Below the pieces are notes generated by a model that saw nothing but the letters and a program-made list of their open reading frames with translations, was not told the origin of the DNA and ran no database searches. A stretch of DNA of 64,000 nt. Source: Cellulomonas humilata. Lineage in GTDB: Bacteria > Actinomycetota > Actinomycetes > Actinomycetales > Cellulomonadaceae. The DNA lies in assembly GCF_013359775.1 (NCBI RefSeq), contig NZ_JABMCI010000063.1, positions 124,001-188,000 on the forward strand. The letters run 5' to 3'. This document shows positions 1 through 10,289 of the stretch, in pieces (position 1 is the first letter of the stretch; each line of letters opens with the position of its first letter). The position numbers were made by a program, and so were the translations under genes.

Positions 1-20
1 CCGAGGGCTGACCTGCCCCC

Positions 21-1217
21 ATGCGCATCGTCCTCGGCGTCGCGGGCGGCATCGCCGCCTACAAGGCCGTCCTGCTGCTGCGTCTGCTGCGCGAGGACGG
101 CCATGCCGTCCGCGTGGTGCCCACGCGCGCGGCGCTCGAGTTCGTCGGGCGCGCGACGTGGGAGGCCCTGTCCGGGCAGCCGGTGACCACCGACGTGTTC
201 GAGGACGTCGACCAGGTGGCGCACGTCGCCGTCGGCAAGCAGGCCGAGCTGGTGATCGTCGCCCCCGCGACGGCCGATCTGCTGGCCCGCGCCGCGACCG
301 GCCAGGCGGACGACCTGCTCACCGCCACGCTGCTGGTGGCCCGGTGCCCGGTGCTGCTGGCGCCGGCGATGCACACCGAGATGTGGGAGCACCCCGCCAC
401 GGTCGCCAACGTGGCCACGCTCCGCTCCCGCGGCGTGCACGTGCTCGACCCGGCGGCCGGTCGGCTCACCGGGACCGACACCGGCCCCGGACGGCTCCCC
501 GAGCCGGACGAGATCGCTGCCGCGGCACTCGCGCTGGTCACCGACCGGCCCCAGGACCTCGCCGGTCGGCACGTCGTCGTCTCGGCCGGCGGCACCCGTG
601 AGCCCATCGACCCCGTGCGCTTCCTGGGCAACCGGTCGTCCGGGCGTCAGGGTGTGGCGCTGGCCCGGACCGCGTACGCCCGGGGCGCCCGGGTGACGCT
701 CGTGGCCGCGAACATCGACGTCCCGGTGCCGGCCGGCGCCGACGTCGTCCGTGCCGAGACCGGCGCCGAGCTGCGGGACGCCGTGCGCGCCGCGGCGAAG
801 GACGCGGACGTCGTGGTGATGGCGGCCGCGGTCGCCGACTTCCGGCCGCGCACCAGTGCCGAGAGCAAGATCAAGAAGGTGGCGGGCGGTGCGGGCCCCG
901 TGCTGGAGCTCGTGGAGACGGTGGACATCCTCGCGGAGCTGGCCCACGAGCGGCTGCGGGCCGACCAGGTCGTCGTCGGCTTCGCGGCGGAGACAGGCGA
1001 CGACACGGGCAGCGTGCTCGAGCACGGCCGCGCGAAGGCCCTGCGCAAGGGCGCGGACCTGCTGGTGGTCAACGCCGTCGGTGGAGGTCGGGGCTTCGGC
1101 ACCGAGGCCAACGACGTCACCATCCTCGACGGGTCCGGCGCAGTCGTCGGCACCGCCGCGGGGAGCAAGGACGAGGTCGCGGACGCCGTCTGGGACGCGG
1201 TCGTCGAGCGCGTCTGA
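21..1217 (+). CDS. coaBC: Bifunctional phosphopantothenoylcysteine decarboxylase / phosphopantothenate-cysteine ligase
   Basis: Cytosolic coenzyme A biosynthesis enzyme. It joins cysteine to 4'-phosphopantothenate (CoaB) and decarboxylates the product to 4'-phosphopantetheine (CoaC). The 398-aa protein has an N-terminal flavoprotein decarboxylase half (opening [13 protein letters not shown], with the substrate-loop motif [11 protein letters not shown] near residue 115). The C-terminal ligase half starts near residue 185 ([21 protein letters not shown]) and carries AAVADFRP and KIKK. Length is normal for the fused enzyme. The ATG at 21 is the only sensible start and only 20 bases precede it, so promoter and upstream partner are outside the window. 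metK follows after 43 bases. Confidence 0.96.
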   Translation: MRIVLGVAGGIAAYKAVLLLRLLREDGHAVRVVPTRAALEFVGRATWEALSGQPVTTDVFEDVDQVAHVAVGKQAELVIVAPATADLLARAATGQADDLLTATLLVARCPVLLAPAMHTEMWEHPATVANVATLRSRGVHVLDPAAGRLTGTDTGPGRLPEPDEIAAAALALVTDRPQDLAGRHVVVSAGGTREPIDPVRFLGNRSSGRQGVALARTAYARGARVTLVAANIDVPVPAGADVVRAETGAELRDAVRAAAKDADVVVMAAAVADFRPRTSAESKIKKVAGGAGPVLELVETVDILAELAHERLRADQVVVGFAAETGDDTGSVLEHGRAKALRKGADLLVVNAVGGGRGFGTEANDVTILDGSGAVVGTAAGSKDEVADAVWDAVVERV

Positions 1218-1247
1218 GACTGGGCACGCGTCGCGCACGGCGCCCAT

Positions 1248-1260
1248 TACGCTGTCCGCC
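1248..1260 (+). promoter_or_regulatory. Predicted leaderless promoter of metK
   Basis: TACGCT at 1248-1253 is a TANNNT-type -10 hexamer. It is followed by only 7 bases before the metK ATG, and no Shine-Dalgarno sequence is present. A transcript starting about 7 nt after the hexamer would begin at or next to the start codon. No SAM riboswitch was recognised upstream. Confidence 0.55.
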
Positions 1261-2463
1261 ATGACCGAGCCCGACATGCGCCTGTTCACGTCCGAGTCCG
1301 TGACCGAGGGGCACCCGGACAAGATCTGCGACCAGATCTCCGACGCCATCCTCGACGCGATCCTCGAGCAGGACCCGCAGGCGCGCGTGGCGGTCGAGAC
1401 GATGGTGACCACCGGTCTCGTGCACGTCGCGGGTGAGGTCACCACGAGCGCGTACGTCGAGATCCCGCAGATCGTGCGTCAGGTGGTCAAGGGGATCGGG
1501 TACACCTCGTCGGCGATCGGGTTCGACGGGGACTCCTGCGGCATCTCCGTGTCGATCGGGCAGCAGTCGCCCGACATCGCCGCCGGTGTGGACAAGGCCA
1601 TCGAGATCCGCGAGGACGCGTCCGACCTCGACCCGCTGGACGCCCAGGGCGCCGGCGACCAGGGCCTGATGTTCGGTTACGCCAGCGACGACACCCCCAC
1701 GCTGCTCCCGCTCCCCATCTGGCTCGCGCACCGGCTGGCCGAGCGCCTCACCCTCGTGCGCAAGGAGGGGATCCTCCCGGGGCTGCGGCCCGACGGGAAG
1801 ACCCAGGTCACCATCGGCTACGACGGAGACCGCGCCGTCCGGCTCGACACGGTGGTCCTGTCCACCCAGCACGACCCGGACGTCCAGCTCGAGACGACGC
1901 TGCGCCCCGGCATCACCGAGCACGTGGTCGGGCCGGTGCTCGCGCAGCTCGACCTCGACGTGAGCGACTTCCGCCTGCTGGTGAACCCGACCGGGACGTT
2001 CGTCGTCGGCGGTCCGCAGGGCGACGCCGGGCTGACCGGCCGCAAGATCATCGTCGACACCTACGGCGGGATCGCGCGCCACGGTGGCGGTGCGTTCTCC
2101 GGCAAGGACCCGTCGAAGGTGGACCGGTCCGCCGCCTACGCGATGCGGTGGGTGGCCAAGAACGTGGTCGCCGCCGGCCTCGCCCGCCGGTGCGAGGTGC
2201 AGGTCGCCTACGCCATCGGCAAGGCCAACCCGGTCGGGCTCTACGTGGAGACGTTCGGCACGGAGACCGTGCCCCTGAGCCGGCTGACCGCCGCGATCCG
2301 CGACGTCTTCGACCTGCGCCCGGCCGCGATCGTCCGCGACCTCGACCTGCTGCGGCCGATCTACCGCAAGACCGCCGCGTACGGGCACTTCGGCCGGGAG
2401 CTGCCGGAGTTCACCTGGGAGCGCACCGACCGCGTCGCGGACCTCCAGTCCGCGGTGGGCTGA
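1261..2463 (+). CDS. metK: S-adenosylmethionine synthetase
   Basis: Makes S-adenosylmethionine from ATP and methionine; cytosolic tetramer in the known family. The 400-aa product has the ATP-binding GHPDK motif at residue 17, the signature GAGDQG at 130-135, and the phosphate loop GGGAFSGKD near 275-283. All three hallmark blocks are intact and the length is normal. The frame stays open far upstream of 1261 through antisense and shadow sequence. The ATG at 1261 is preferred because the product begins at the conserved N-terminus ([14 protein letters not shown]) and a TACGCT hexamer lies 7 nt upstream. Confidence 0.97.
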   Translation: MTEPDMRLFTSESVTEGHPDKICDQISDAILDAILEQDPQARVAVETMVTTGLVHVAGEVTTSAYVEIPQIVRQVVKGIGYTSSAIGFDGDSCGISVSIGQQSPDIAAGVDKAIEIREDASDLDPLDAQGAGDQGLMFGYASDDTPTLLPLPIWLAHRLAERLTLVRKEGILPGLRPDGKTQVTIGYDGDRAVRLDTVVLSTQHDPDVQLETTLRPGITEHVVGPVLAQLDLDVSDFRLLVNPTGTFVVGGPQGDAGLTGRKIIVDTYGGIARHGGGAFSGKDPSKVDRSAAYAMRWVAKNVVAAGLARRCEVQVAYAIGKANPVGLYVETFGTETVPLSRLTAAIRDVFDLRPAAIVRDLDLLRPIYRKTAAYGHFGRELPEFTWERTDRVADLQSAVG

Positions 2464-2524
2464 CGCCGGCCGCACCCGCTCCCGGTCCTGCGTGGGCAGC
2501 GGATGGTCTGATGGACGCGTGGGC

Positions 2525-4603
2525 GTGAGCGCAGGCGGCGGTGAGCAGCTGATGCTCGACGGTCTGCCGCAGCCGAAGCGGCGGGCGCGGCCCCCCGTCG
2601 GCGGTGTGCCGCTCGCCGAGCACCTGCCGATCGCCCGCGTGTGCGTGGACCTGGTGCCGCACCATCTCGATCGCGTCTTCGAGTACGCCGTGCCCGCGTC
2701 CCTGAGCGACTCCGCCGTCCCCGGCACGCGGGTGAAGGTGCGGTTCGGGGGCCAGGACGTCAACGGCTACGTGCTGGAGCGCGTCGACGAGGCGGAGCAC
2801 GACGGCGTCCTCCAGCCCGTGCGCAAGGTCGTCTCCGCCGAGCCCGTCCTCACGCCGGAGGTCGCACGCCTGGCGCGGGCGGTCGCGGACCGGTGGGCCG
2901 GGACCCTGAACGACGTCCTGCGGCTCGCTATACCGGCACGGCACGCCCGGGTGGAGGCGGAGGTCCCCGCTGCCTCGGACGAGCCGATCACCCCGTCCCC
3001 GTCTGCCACCGCCTGGGCGCCCTACCGCGGCGGCGCGGCGTTCCTCCAGCACGTCACCGCCGGCGGTGCGCCGCGCGCGGTGTGGTCCGCGCTGCCGGGG
3101 GCTGCGGGGGAGCGCTGGCCGGACGCGATCGCGCAGGCGGTGGCCGCCTGCGTGCTGGGCGGTCGCGGCGCGCTGGTGGTGGTGCCGGACGCCCGGGACA
3201 TCGACCGCGTGCTCGCCGCCCTCGACCACGCCGGCATCCCGCGCTGGGCGCCGGGCTCCACGGGCGGTGCGGTCCGGCTCGCCGCCGACGACGGTCCGGC
3301 CGTGCGGTACCGGTCGTTCCTCGCGGCCCTGCGCGGTCGGGCCTCGGTGGTCGTCGGCACCCGGGCGTCGGCGTTCGCCCCCGTGGCCGACCTCGGGCTC
3401 GCTGTGGTCTGGGACGACGGCGACCCGCTGCATGCGGAGCCCCGAGCGCCGTACCCGCACGTCCGCGAGGTGCTGGCCCTGCGCTCCGAGCTCGAGCGCT
3501 GCGCGCTGCTGGTGGCCGCGCACGCTCGCTCCGTCGAGGCGCAGGCGCTGGTCGAGTCGGGGTGGGCGCACGAGGTGGCCGCCGACCGTGCGACGACCCG
3601 CGCCCGCGCCGCGCGGGTGCTGGCGCTCACGTCGGTCGAGCTGGCGCGGGAGGGACCGGCGGCCGCGGCGAGGCTCCCGGCCCCGGCGTGGCGCACGCTG
3701 CGCGACAGACTCGCCCACGGCCCGGTGCTCGTGCAGGTGCCGCGTGCCGGGTACGTGCCCGCGGTCGCGTGCGGCCGCTGCCGCGCTGCGGCGCGCTGCG
3801 GCGTCTGCCACGGCCCGCTGGGGCTGACCACCGCCGACGGGGTCCCCACCTGCGGGTGGTGCGGGCGGCTGGCCACGGACTGGCGCTGCACCGAGTGCGG
3901 TGCGGGCGCGCTGCGGTCGGTCCGGGTCGGGTCGGAGCGCACGGCCGAGGAGCTGGGGCGCGCGTTCCCCGGGGTGCCGATCCGCGTCTCGGGTGCCCGC
4001 GCGGCCGGCGGTGTGCTGGCTGTGGTGACGGACGTCCCGGCGGTGGTGGTCGCGACGCCCGGCGCGGAGCCGGTGGCTCCGGGCGGCTACGCGGCTGCGC
4101 TCCTGCTCGACGCGGCCGTGAGCACCGCCGGGGCGTCGCTGCGCACCGGCGAGGACGCGCTGCGCCGGTGGTTGACGGCGGCTGCGCTGGTCCGTCCGGC
4201 GGCCGAGGGCGGCACCGTGGTCCTCGTCGGCGATGCCGAGGAACGGGTCACGCAGGCCCTGGTGCGCTGGGATCCCGCGGGGTACGCCTCGCGCGAGCTG
4301 GCCGAGCGTGCGGAGCTCGCGTTGCCACCCGCCGTGCGGATCGCCGCGGTCACCGGGCCGCGCGACGCGGTCGACACCCTGCTCGCGCGGCTCGACGTCC
4401 CCGACGCCGAGATCCTCGGGCCGGTCCCGGTCGGCGCGGCGGAGGAGGGCGCCCTGGAGCCGGACGTCCGAGCCCTCGTGCGGGTGCCACGGTCCAGCGG
4501 CGCCCCGCTCGCCCGCTCGCTGGCCGCCTCGCTCGCGGTGCGCAGCGCCCGGCGTGAGGGCGGCACCGTGCGCGTCCAGCTCGACCCGGCGGACCTCGGA
4601 TGA
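2525..4603 (+). CDS. priA: Actinobacterial primosomal protein N' (PriA), helicase motifs degenerate
   Basis: Replication-restart protein of the PriA family. The zinc-binding region is clear: cysteines in GRCRAAARCGVCHG, CGWCG and CTECG around residues 410-460. The N-terminal DNA-binding domain is also recognisable (VDLVPHHLDRVFEYAVP). The helicase core lacks a P-loop; ALVVVPDARD occupies the expected region. WDDGDP stands where the DEEH box would be, so ATPase activity is unlikely. This matches the known actinobacterial branch. Possible starts are GTG 2492, GTG 2519, GTG 2525 and ATG 2552; 2525 is a compromise. The stop overlaps the next gene by ATGA. Confidence 0.88.
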   Translation: MSAGGGEQLMLDGLPQPKRRARPPVGGVPLAEHLPIARVCVDLVPHHLDRVFEYAVPASLSDSAVPGTRVKVRFGGQDVNGYVLERVDEAEHDGVLQPVRKVVSAEPVLTPEVARLARAVADRWAGTLNDVLRLAIPARHARVEAEVPAASDEPITPSPSATAWAPYRGGAAFLQHVTAGGAPRAVWSALPGAAGERWPDAIAQAVAACVLGGRGALVVVPDARDIDRVLAALDHAGIPRWAPGSTGGAVRLAADDGPAVRYRSFLAALRGRASVVVGTRASAFAPVADLGLAVVWDDGDPLHAEPRAPYPHVREVLALRSELERCALLVAAHARSVEAQALVESGWAHEVAADRATTRARAARVLALTSVELAREGPAAAARLPAPAWRTLRDRLAHGPVLVQVPRAGYVPAVACGRCRAAARCGVCHGPLGLTTADGVPTCGWCGRLATDWRCTECGAGALRSVRVGSERTAEELGRAFPGVPIRVSGARAAGGVLAVVTDVPAVVVATPGAEPVAPGGYAAALLLDAAVSTAGASLRTGEDALRRWLTAAALVRPAAEGGTVVLVGDAEERVTQALVRWDPAGYASRELAERAELALPPAVRIAAVTGPRDAVDTLLARLDVPDAEILGPVPVGAAEEGALEPDVRALVRVPRSSGAPLARSLAASLAVRSARREGGTVRVQLDPADLG

Positions 4604-5211
4604 TCGACGCGGTCGTGCTCGACCTCGGCAACGTGCTGGTGCGCTGGGACCCGTACCTGGCGCTGGCCGGGCGGCTGCCCGCGGGTGACACCGAGGCGTT
4701 CCTCGTGGACTTCGACTTCATGGCGTTCAACCACCAGCAGGACGCGGGTCGTTCCTGGGCGGACGCGCGGGCCGACCTCGCCGCGAGCGCGCCCGAGCAC
4801 CTGCCCGCGCTGGACCTGTACCTCGAGCACTTCACCGACGCGATCGCGGGGCCGGTCCCCGGCTCGGAGCAGCTGGTGGGCGAGCTCCACGACGCGGGGA
4901 TCAGGCTGCTCGGCCTCACCAACTGGTCGGCCGAGACGTTCCACCTGGCCGAGCACGCGGCACCCGTGATCGGGCTGCTGGAGGACGTGCTGGTCTCGGG
5001 CGAGGTCGGGGTGGCCAAGCCGGACCCGCGGATCTTCGCCCTGCTCACCCAGCGGTACGGACTGCGCCCCGAGCGCACGGTGTTCGCCGACGACTCCGCC
5101 GCGAACGTGGCCGCAGGCGCTGCCGCCGGGTACGACGCCGTGCTCTTCACCACGGCGGACGCCCTCCGCGCCGACCTGGTGGCGCGCGGGGTCGCCCTGC
5201 CGCGCACCTAG
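4600..5211 (+). CDS. HAD-superfamily (subfamily IA) phosphatase
   Basis: Small HAD hydrolase of 203 aa, probably a sugar-phosphate or related phosphomonoesterase. Motif I is VLDLGNVLV: the nucleophile Asp is present and the usual second Asp is Gly, as in YihX-like proteins. Motif II is LTNWS, motif III is the Lys in VAKPDPRIF, and motif IV is [10 protein letters not shown] helical cap lies between motifs I and II. The ATG overlaps the priA stop by 4 bases, so the two are probably translationally coupled. The TAG stop forms the first three bases of the TAGGAT hexamer proposed as the fmt promoter. Substrate cannot be assigned from sequence. Confidence 0.88.
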   Translation: MIDAVVLDLGNVLVRWDPYLALAGRLPAGDTEAFLVDFDFMAFNHQQDAGRSWADARADLAASAPEHLPALDLYLEHFTDAIAGPVPGSEQLVGELHDAGIRLLGLTNWSAETFHLAEHAAPVIGLLEDVLVSGEVGVAKPDPRIFALLTQRYGLRPERTVFADDSAANVAAGAAAGYDAVLFTTADALRADLVARGVALPRT

Positions 5212-5221
5212 GATCGACGCC
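5209..5221 (+). promoter_or_regulatory. Predicted leaderless promoter of fmt
   Basis: TAGGAT at 5209-5214 is followed by 7 bases and the fmt ATG at 5222. No Shine-Dalgarno sequence is present. The hexamer begins with the stop codon of the preceding HAD gene. Confidence 0.5.
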
Positions 5222-6160
5222 ATGCGACTGCTCTTCGCCGGAACCCCCGCGGCCGCGGTGCCGTCGCTCGAGGCGCTCCTCGCGTCCCGCCACGAGGTCG
5301 TCGCGGTGCTCACGCGTCCCGACGCCCGGTCCGGCCGCGGGCGGTCCTCGACGCAGAGCGAGGTCAAGGCGAGGGCCCTGGAGGCCGGTCTCGAGGTGCT
5401 CACGCCGCAGCGTCCGCGCGACGAGGAGTTCCAGGCGCGGCTGGCGGAGCTCGACGTCGACGCCGCGCCCGTCGTCGCCTACGGCGCCTTGATCCCGCCG
5501 GCGCTCCTGGACGTCCCCGCCCACGGCTGGGTCAACCTGCACTTCTCGGTCCTGCCCGCCTGGCGCGGTGCTGCGCCGGTGCAGCACGCGATCATCGCCG
5601 GCGACGAGGTCACCGGTGCCACGACCTTCCGGCTCGAGGCCGGCCTGGACACGGGACCGGTGTTCGGGTTCCTCACCGAGACGATCCGACCGCGCGACAC
5701 GTCGGGCGACCTGCTGGGACGCCTCGCCGTGGCGGGTGCGGGCCTCCTCGTGCAGACGCTGGACGCGCTCGAGGACGGGATCCTCAGCCCTGTCGTCCAG
5801 GCGACCGACGGGGTGAGCCAGGCTCCGAAGCTCGAGGTCGAGGACGCGCGCGTGCGCTGGTCGCACCCCGCGCACGCCGTGGACCGCCGGATCCGCGGGT
5901 GCACCCCCGAGCCGGGCGCGTGGACCACGCTGCCGGACGGTTCCCGGCTGGGGATCGCCCCCGTGGTGCCCGTCCCGGACGTCACCGACCTGGCCCCCGG
6001 GCAGCTGCTCGTCGGCAAGAAGGACGTGCTCGTCGGGACGGCCGGGAGCGCGGTGCGACTCTCCGAGGTGACCCCGCAGGGCAAGCGGACGATGGCGGCG
6101 GCCGACTGGGCGCGCGGCGCGCGGCTGGCCGCAGACACCGTGCTCGGGGGTGCGGCGTGA
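5222..6160 (+). CDS. fmt: Methionyl-tRNA formyltransferase
   Basis: Formylates Met-tRNA(fMet) using 10-formyltetrahydrofolate, for initiation of translation. The 312-aa protein has the N-terminal formyltransferase fold ([14 protein letters not shown]). The active-site block is [20 protein letters not shown], with the catalytic Asn and His, and the conserved Asp lies in [12 protein letters not shown]-terminal tRNA-binding OB domain follows (residues about 205-312). Length is typical. The stop overlaps the GTG start of rsmB in the sequence GTGA, so the two genes form a coupled unit. Confidence 0.97.
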   Translation: MRLLFAGTPAAAVPSLEALLASRHEVVAVLTRPDARSGRGRSSTQSEVKARALEAGLEVLTPQRPRDEEFQARLAELDVDAAPVVAYGALIPPALLDVPAHGWVNLHFSVLPAWRGAAPVQHAIIAGDEVTGATTFRLEAGLDTGPVFGFLTETIRPRDTSGDLLGRLAVAGAGLLVQTLDALEDGILSPVVQATDGVSQAPKLEVEDARVRWSHPAHAVDRRIRGCTPEPGAWTTLPDGSRLGIAPVVPVPDVTDLAPGQLLVGKKDVLVGTAGSAVRLSEVTPQGKRTMAAADWARGARLAADTVLGGAA

Positions 6161-7671
6161 GCCCCGCGGACGACCGGCGCGACCCGAGCGGTCGCCAGCG
6201 CGGTGCCGCGCGCGCTCAGGGCCGGACGCAGCGCTCCGCCTCCGCTCCGTCGCAGCGCCGGAGGGGGAGCGACCCGGCCCGGACCGCCGCGTACGACGTG
6301 CTGCGGGCGGTCGACGGCTCCGACTCCTACGCCAACCTCGTCCTGCCACCGCTGCTGCGGGAGCGGCACCTCGCCGGGCGGGACGCGGCGTTCGCCACCG
6401 AGCTCGCCTACGGCACGTTGCGGTTGCGCGGGCGGTACGACGCGATCATCGCCCTGGCAGCGGCGCGCGAGGTCACGACGATCGACGCGCCTGCGCTCGA
6501 CGTCCTGCGCCTCGGCGTGCACCAGCTGCTCGGCATGCGGGTCCCCGCCCACGCCGCGGTGTCCGAGACGGTCGGGCTCGCCCGCGAGCAGCTGGGCACG
6601 GGTCCGTCGCAGTTCGTCAACGCCGTGCTGCGCACCGTGGGGCGCTCGACGCCGGAGGAGTGGGAGCAGCGGATCGCGGAGGCCGCCGGCGACGACGAGC
6701 TGGCTCGGTTGTCCGTCACGCAGAGCCATCCGCTGTGGGTGGTGCGCGCGCTGCGTGAGGCGCTGGTGGGCAACGGACGGTCGGCCGCCGAGATCGGCGC
6801 GCTCCTGGCGGCGGACAACGCGGCCCCACGGGTGACCATCGTGGCGCGTCCCGGCCTGGCCGACCCGGCGGAGGTCGTCGGCGACGCCGGCGAGCACGTC
6901 GGCACGGTCGGGTCGCTCGCGCCGACGGCGGTGATCCTGTCCGGCGGCGATCCTGCGGCGCTGCCGAGCGTCCGGGACGGCCGCGCCGGGGTGCAGGACG
7001 AGGGCAGCCAGCTCGTCGCGCTCGCGCTGACGGAGGCACCGCTGGACGGCCCCGACGAGCGCTGGCTGGACCTGTGCGCCGGTCCCGGCGGGAAGGCCGC
7101 CCTGCTCGCCGCGGTCGCGGGGGAGCGCGGGGCGCGGATCGTCGCCAACGAGCTCCAGGCGCACCGTGCCCGACTGGTCGAGCAGGCCCTGCGCGCGGTG
7201 CCGGCCGACGCGGTCGAGGACGTGCGGACCGGCGACGGGCGCACGGTCGGGACGGACGAGCCCGGTGCGTACGACCGGGTGATGGTCGACGCTCCCTGCA
7301 CCGGTCTGGGAGCGCTGCGCAGGCGGCCCGAGGCGCGGTGGCGACGCACGCCCGCGGACCTCGCGGGCCTGAGCTCCCTCCAGCGCGACCTCCTAATCTC
7401 GGCGCTGCGCGCGGTGCGCCCCGGCGGGGTCGTCGCGTACGTGACCTGCTCCCCGCACCTCGTCGAGACCCAGCTGGTCGTCAAGGACGCCCTGCGTAGC
7501 GTCAGCCGGGCCGGCATCGAGACCGAGAGCATCGACGCGCGCGCCGTCGTCCGCGGCATCGCACCCGGCGGCTCCGTCGAGCTCGACGACACGCGGACCG
7601 ACGTGCAGCTGTGGCCGCACGTGCACGGCACCGACGCGATGCACCTGACCCTGCTGCGCCGCACGTCCTGA
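6157..7671 (+). CDS. rsmB: 16S rRNA (cytosine-967-C5)-methyltransferase (RsmB/Fmu)
   Basis: RNA m5C methyltransferase of 504 aa. A basic, low-complexity N-terminal tail (about 45 residues, rich in Arg, Gln and Ser) precedes a NusB-like RNA-binding domain ([14 protein letters not shown] onward). The Rossmann methyltransferase domain then follows. SAM-binding [15 protein letters not shown], the [18 protein letters not shown] block and the catalytic Cys in [11 protein letters not shown] are all present. The start is GTG at 6157, overlapping the fmt stop. The frame is open much further upstream, but that stretch lies inside fmt and is rejected. Confidence 0.93.
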   Translation: MSPADDRRDPSGRQRGAARAQGRTQRSASAPSQRRRGSDPARTAAYDVLRAVDGSDSYANLVLPPLLRERHLAGRDAAFATELAYGTLRLRGRYDAIIALAAAREVTTIDAPALDVLRLGVHQLLGMRVPAHAAVSETVGLAREQLGTGPSQFVNAVLRTVGRSTPEEWEQRIAEAAGDDELARLSVTQSHPLWVVRALREALVGNGRSAAEIGALLAADNAAPRVTIVARPGLADPAEVVGDAGEHVGTVGSLAPTAVILSGGDPAALPSVRDGRAGVQDEGSQLVALALTEAPLDGPDERWLDLCAGPGGKAALLAAVAGERGARIVANELQAHRARLVEQALRAVPADAVEDVRTGDGRTVGTDEPGAYDRVMVDAPCTGLGALRRRPEARWRRTPADLAGLSSLQRDLLISALRAVRPGGVVAYVTCSPHLVETQLVVKDALRSVSRAGIETESIDARAVVRGIAPGGSVELDDTRTDVQLWPHVHGTDAMHLTLLRRTS

Positions 7672-7681
7672 GGGCGGCCTC

Positions 7682-7693
7682 TAGGCTGGCCGG
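7682..7693 (+). promoter_or_regulatory. Predicted leaderless promoter of rpe
   Basis: TAGGCT at 7682-7687 lies 6 bases before the GTG start at 7694, with no Shine-Dalgarno sequence between them. It has the same form as the metK, fmt, hisE and helY upstream regions. Confidence 0.5.
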
Positions 7694-8353
7694 GTGCCTG
7701 CGCTGATCAACCCGAGCATCCTGTCCGCCGACTTCGCCAACCTCGAGCGTGACCTCCAGGCGATCGCGGCGGCCGACTACGTGCACGTGGACGTCATGGA
7801 CAACCACTTCGTGCCCAACCTGACGCTGGGCCTCCCCGTCGTGCAGCGGATCGCCGAGGTGTCGCCGCTGCCGCTGGACGTGCACCTGATGATCGAGGAC
7901 GCCGATCGCTGCGCCCCCGAGTACGCGGCGGCCGGCGCGGCGTCGGTGACCTTCCACGCCGAGGCGACGCAGGCGCCCGTGCGGCTGGCCCGCGAGCTGC
8001 GCTCCCGCGGCGTCCGGGCCGGGATCGCGCTGCGCCCGGCCTCGCCCGTCGAGCCGCTGCTCGACCTCCTGCCCGAGTTCGACATGCTGCTGGTGATGAC
8101 GGTCGAGCCCGGGTTCGGTGGGCAGTCGTTCATCGAGGGGATGCTCCCGAAGATCCGTCGTGCCCGCGCCGCGCTGGACGCGTCCGGGGGCCACACGTGG
8201 ATCCAGGTCGACGGCGGGGTCGCACGCGACACGATCGGCCGGATCGCCGCCGCCGGCGCGAACGTGTTCGTCGCGGGCTCAGCGGTGTACGGAGCGAGCG
8301 ACATCGCGGCCGAGATCGCCGCGCTGCGCGACCTGGCCGACGCGCACGCCTGA
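7694..8353 (+). CDS. rpe: Ribulose-phosphate 3-epimerase
   Basis: Interconverts ribulose 5-phosphate and xylulose 5-phosphate in the pentose phosphate pathway, which feeds ribulose 5-phosphate to the RibBA reaction downstream. The 219-aa TIM barrel shows [16 protein letters not shown] with metal-binding His and Asp, DVHLMIED, the phosphate loop [10 protein letters not shown] and QVDGGV. Length is typical. Start is GTG 7694. It lies directly upstream of the riboflavin riboswitch and operon, as in several actinobacteria. Confidence 0.97.
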   Translation: MPALINPSILSADFANLERDLQAIAAADYVHVDVMDNHFVPNLTLGLPVVQRIAEVSPLPLDVHLMIEDADRCAPEYAAAGAASVTFHAEATQAPVRLARELRSRGVRAGIALRPASPVEPLLDLLPEFDMLLVMTVEPGFGGQSFIEGMLPKIRRARAALDASGGHTWIQVDGGVARDTIGRIAAAGANVFVAGSAVYGASDIAAEIAALRDLADAHA

Positions 8354-8410
8354 CGAGCGGGAATGCCTGGTGTGGCATGATCGTTGGCGCACTACGAACA
8401 CATACACGTG

Positions 8411-8531
8411 CTCCGGGGTCGGTGTAATTCCGAGCCGGCGGTGACAGTCCGCGACCCGCACGTTCCGCAAGGATCGGGCGGTTGACCTGGTGGAACTCCA
8501 GGACCGACGGTGAAAGTCCGGATGGGAGGAT
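8411..8531 (+). promoter_or_regulatory. FMN riboswitch (RFN element)
   Basis: The conserved RFN blocks occur in order. The 5' arm carries GGTCGGTGTAATTCCGAGCC and GGCGGTGACAGTCCGCGACCC. A variable hairpin follows, then GGTTGACCTGGTGGAACTCC and GACGGTGAAAGTCCGGATGG. The element ends about 80 bases before the ribD start. In the known family it binds FMN and shuts down riboflavin genes; here it would control ribD-ribE-ribBA-ribH. No obvious terminator with a T-tract follows, so control of translation or Rho-dependent termination is likely. Confidence 0.95.
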
Positions 8532-8613
8532 CACGTGGCGGCGCCCTCGCGCCGTGGCTGCGGGACCCTTCCTGCCGCCCTCACCCCGGAGCCCCGCGCG
8601 TCCGGAGGTGAGC

Positions 8614-9678
8614 ATGTCCAGCATCGAGACCGGAGTGCGTGCACCCTCCGAGGCGGACGCGATGCGCCGCGCGCTCGAGCTCGGTCGCCGCGGCCCGGCC
8701 ACCGGACCGAACCCTCGCGTGGGCGCCGTCCTGCTGGACCCGTCCGGGGACGTCCTGGGCGAGGGCTGGCACCGGGGAGCCGGGACGGCGCACGCCGAGG
8801 TGGCCGCTCTGACGGACGCCGCCGAGCGCGGTGCCGACGTCCGGGGCGCGACCGCCGTCGTCACGCTCGAGCCCTGCAACCACACCGGCCGCACGGGTCC
8901 GTGCTCGGAGGCACTCATCGCCGCCGGCGTCGGCCGTGTGGTCGTGTCCGTGCCCGACCCGAACCCGGTCGCGGCCGGGGGCGCCGAGCGCCTGCGCGCG
9001 GCGGGCGTCGACGTCGAGACCGGTCTGCTCGCCGACGAGGGCCGTGCACTCCTGGGGGCGTGGCTGCCCTCGGTCGAGCGGGGCCGCCCCTTCGTGACCC
9101 TCAAGCTCGCGACCTCCCTCGACGGGCGGATCGCCGCCGCTGACGGCTCCAGCCGCTGGATCACGTCCGACGTCTCCCGGCGCCACGCCCACGACCTGCG
9201 GTCCGAGGTCGACGCGATCGTGGTCGGCACCGGGACCGCGCTGGTGGACGACCCGTCGCTGACCGCACGCAACGCCGCCGGTGAGCTGCACGGGCACCAG
9301 CCGCTGCGCGTCGTGGTCGGGCACCGCGACGTCCCGGACGGCGCGCGACTGCGCGGACCCGGCGGTGAGCTGGTCCAGGCGCGGACGCACGATCCCGCCG
9401 AGGTGCTGGCCCTGCTCGCCGAGCGCGAGGTCCGCCACGTCCTCGTCGAGGGCGGGCCCACGCTCGCCGCGGCGTTCCTGCGCGCCGGGCTCGTCGACGA
9501 GGTGCACGCCTACGTCGCCCCCGTCCTGCTCGGGTCCGGGCCGTCCGCCATGGGCGACCTGGGCGTCGCCACCATCGGCGGCGCCGTCCGCCTCACCACC
9601 CGATCCGTCCTTCCGCTCGGCCCCGACGTCTTCGTCGTCGCGACCGTCGACCCGCACAGCCCCACGGAGGAGCACTGA
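8614..9678 (+). CDS. ribD: Bifunctional riboflavin deaminase/reductase RibD
   Basis: Deaminates and reduces the pyrimidine intermediate of riboflavin synthesis. The 354-aa protein has an N-terminal cytidine-deaminase-like domain with zinc ligands in HAEVAAL and PCNHTGRTGPC, and a catalytic Glu. The C-terminal reductase domain starts near residue 160 (FVTLKLATSLDGRIA) and carries SRWITSDVSRRHAHDLRSEVD. The ATG at 8614 is chosen because GGAGG at 8604-8608 sits 5 bases upstream. The same frame runs on into the riboswitch and is not coding there. The stop overlaps the ribE start (TGATG). Confidence 0.95.
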   Translation: MSSIETGVRAPSEADAMRRALELGRRGPATGPNPRVGAVLLDPSGDVLGEGWHRGAGTAHAEVAALTDAAERGADVRGATAVVTLEPCNHTGRTGPCSEALIAAGVGRVVVSVPDPNPVAAGGAERLRAAGVDVETGLLADEGRALLGAWLPSVERGRPFVTLKLATSLDGRIAAADGSSRWITSDVSRRHAHDLRSEVDAIVVGTGTALVDDPSLTARNAAGELHGHQPLRVVVGHRDVPDGARLRGPGGELVQARTHDPAEVLALLAEREVRHVLVEGGPTLAAAFLRAGLVDEVHAYVAPVLLGSGPSAMGDLGVATIGGAVRLTTRSVLPLGPDVFVVATVDPHSPTEEH

Positions 9679-10289
9679 TGTTCACCGGAATCGTCGAGGA
9701 GATCGGCACCGTCGAAGCGATCGAGCACGGACCAGACGGGTCCGACGCCCGCCTGCGCGTGCGGGGCCCGCTGGTGGTCTCCGACGCCCACCTGGGCGAC
9801 TCGATCAGCGTCTCGGGGGTCTGCCTGACGGTCACCGAGCTGCCCGGCGACGGCACGTTCTTCGCCGACGTGATGCCGGAGACGCTGCGGCGCAGCGCGC
9901 TGGAGGACGTGGGGGTGTCCAGCCCGGTGAACCTGGAGCGCGCGCTGCCCGTCGGCGGCCGGTACGGCGGGCACGTCGTGCAGGGGCACGTCGACGGCGT
10001 CGGGACGATCCTGTCCCGGTCGCCCGGTCCTCGCTGGGACGACGTCGAGATCGGCCTCGCGCCCGAGCTCGCGCGGTACGTCGCCGAGAAGGGCTCCATC
10101 GCCGTCTCCGGCATCTCGCTCACCGTGACGCACGTGACCGACGAGTCGTTCGGCGTCTCGCTCATCCCCACCACGCTCGAGGCGACGACCCTCGGCACCC
10201 TGGCGCCCGGCGCGCGGGTCAACCTGGAGGTCGACGTGCTGGCCAAGTACACCGAACGGCTGCTCTCGACGGCGGGGATCCTGCGATGA
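9678..10289 (+). CDS. ribE: Riboflavin synthase, alpha subunit
   Basis: Dismutates two 6,7-dimethyl-8-ribityllumazine molecules into riboflavin and the pyrimidine substrate. The 203-aa sequence begins with the diagnostic MFTGIVEE. It contains two tandem lumazine-binding domains (about 1-97 and 98-203), each with a cysteine- or serine-rich substrate loop and a GHVVQGHVDGVG block between them. Called ribC in some actinobacteria. It overlaps ribD by one base and ribBA by four, consistent with a tightly coupled operon under the FMN riboswitch. Confidence 0.96.
   Translation: MFTGIVEEIGTVEAIEHGPDGSDARLRVRGPLVVSDAHLGDSISVSGVCLTVTELPGDGTFFADVMPETLRRSALEDVGVSSPVNLERALPVGGRYGGHVVQGHVDGVGTILSRSPGPRWDDVEIGLAPELARYVAEKGSIAVSGISLTVTHVTDESFGVSLIPTTLEATTLGTLAPGARVNLEVDVLAKYTERLLSTAGILR

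Noticed and set aside
1117..1260. SAM riboswitch before metK
   Set aside because: Only about 43 non-coding bases are available and none of the SAM-I/II/IV motifs is present.
8482..8613. Upstream extension of the ribD frame through the FMN riboswitch
   Set aside because: The stretch is the conserved RFN element, and GGAGG correctly placed before ATG 8614 sets the start.
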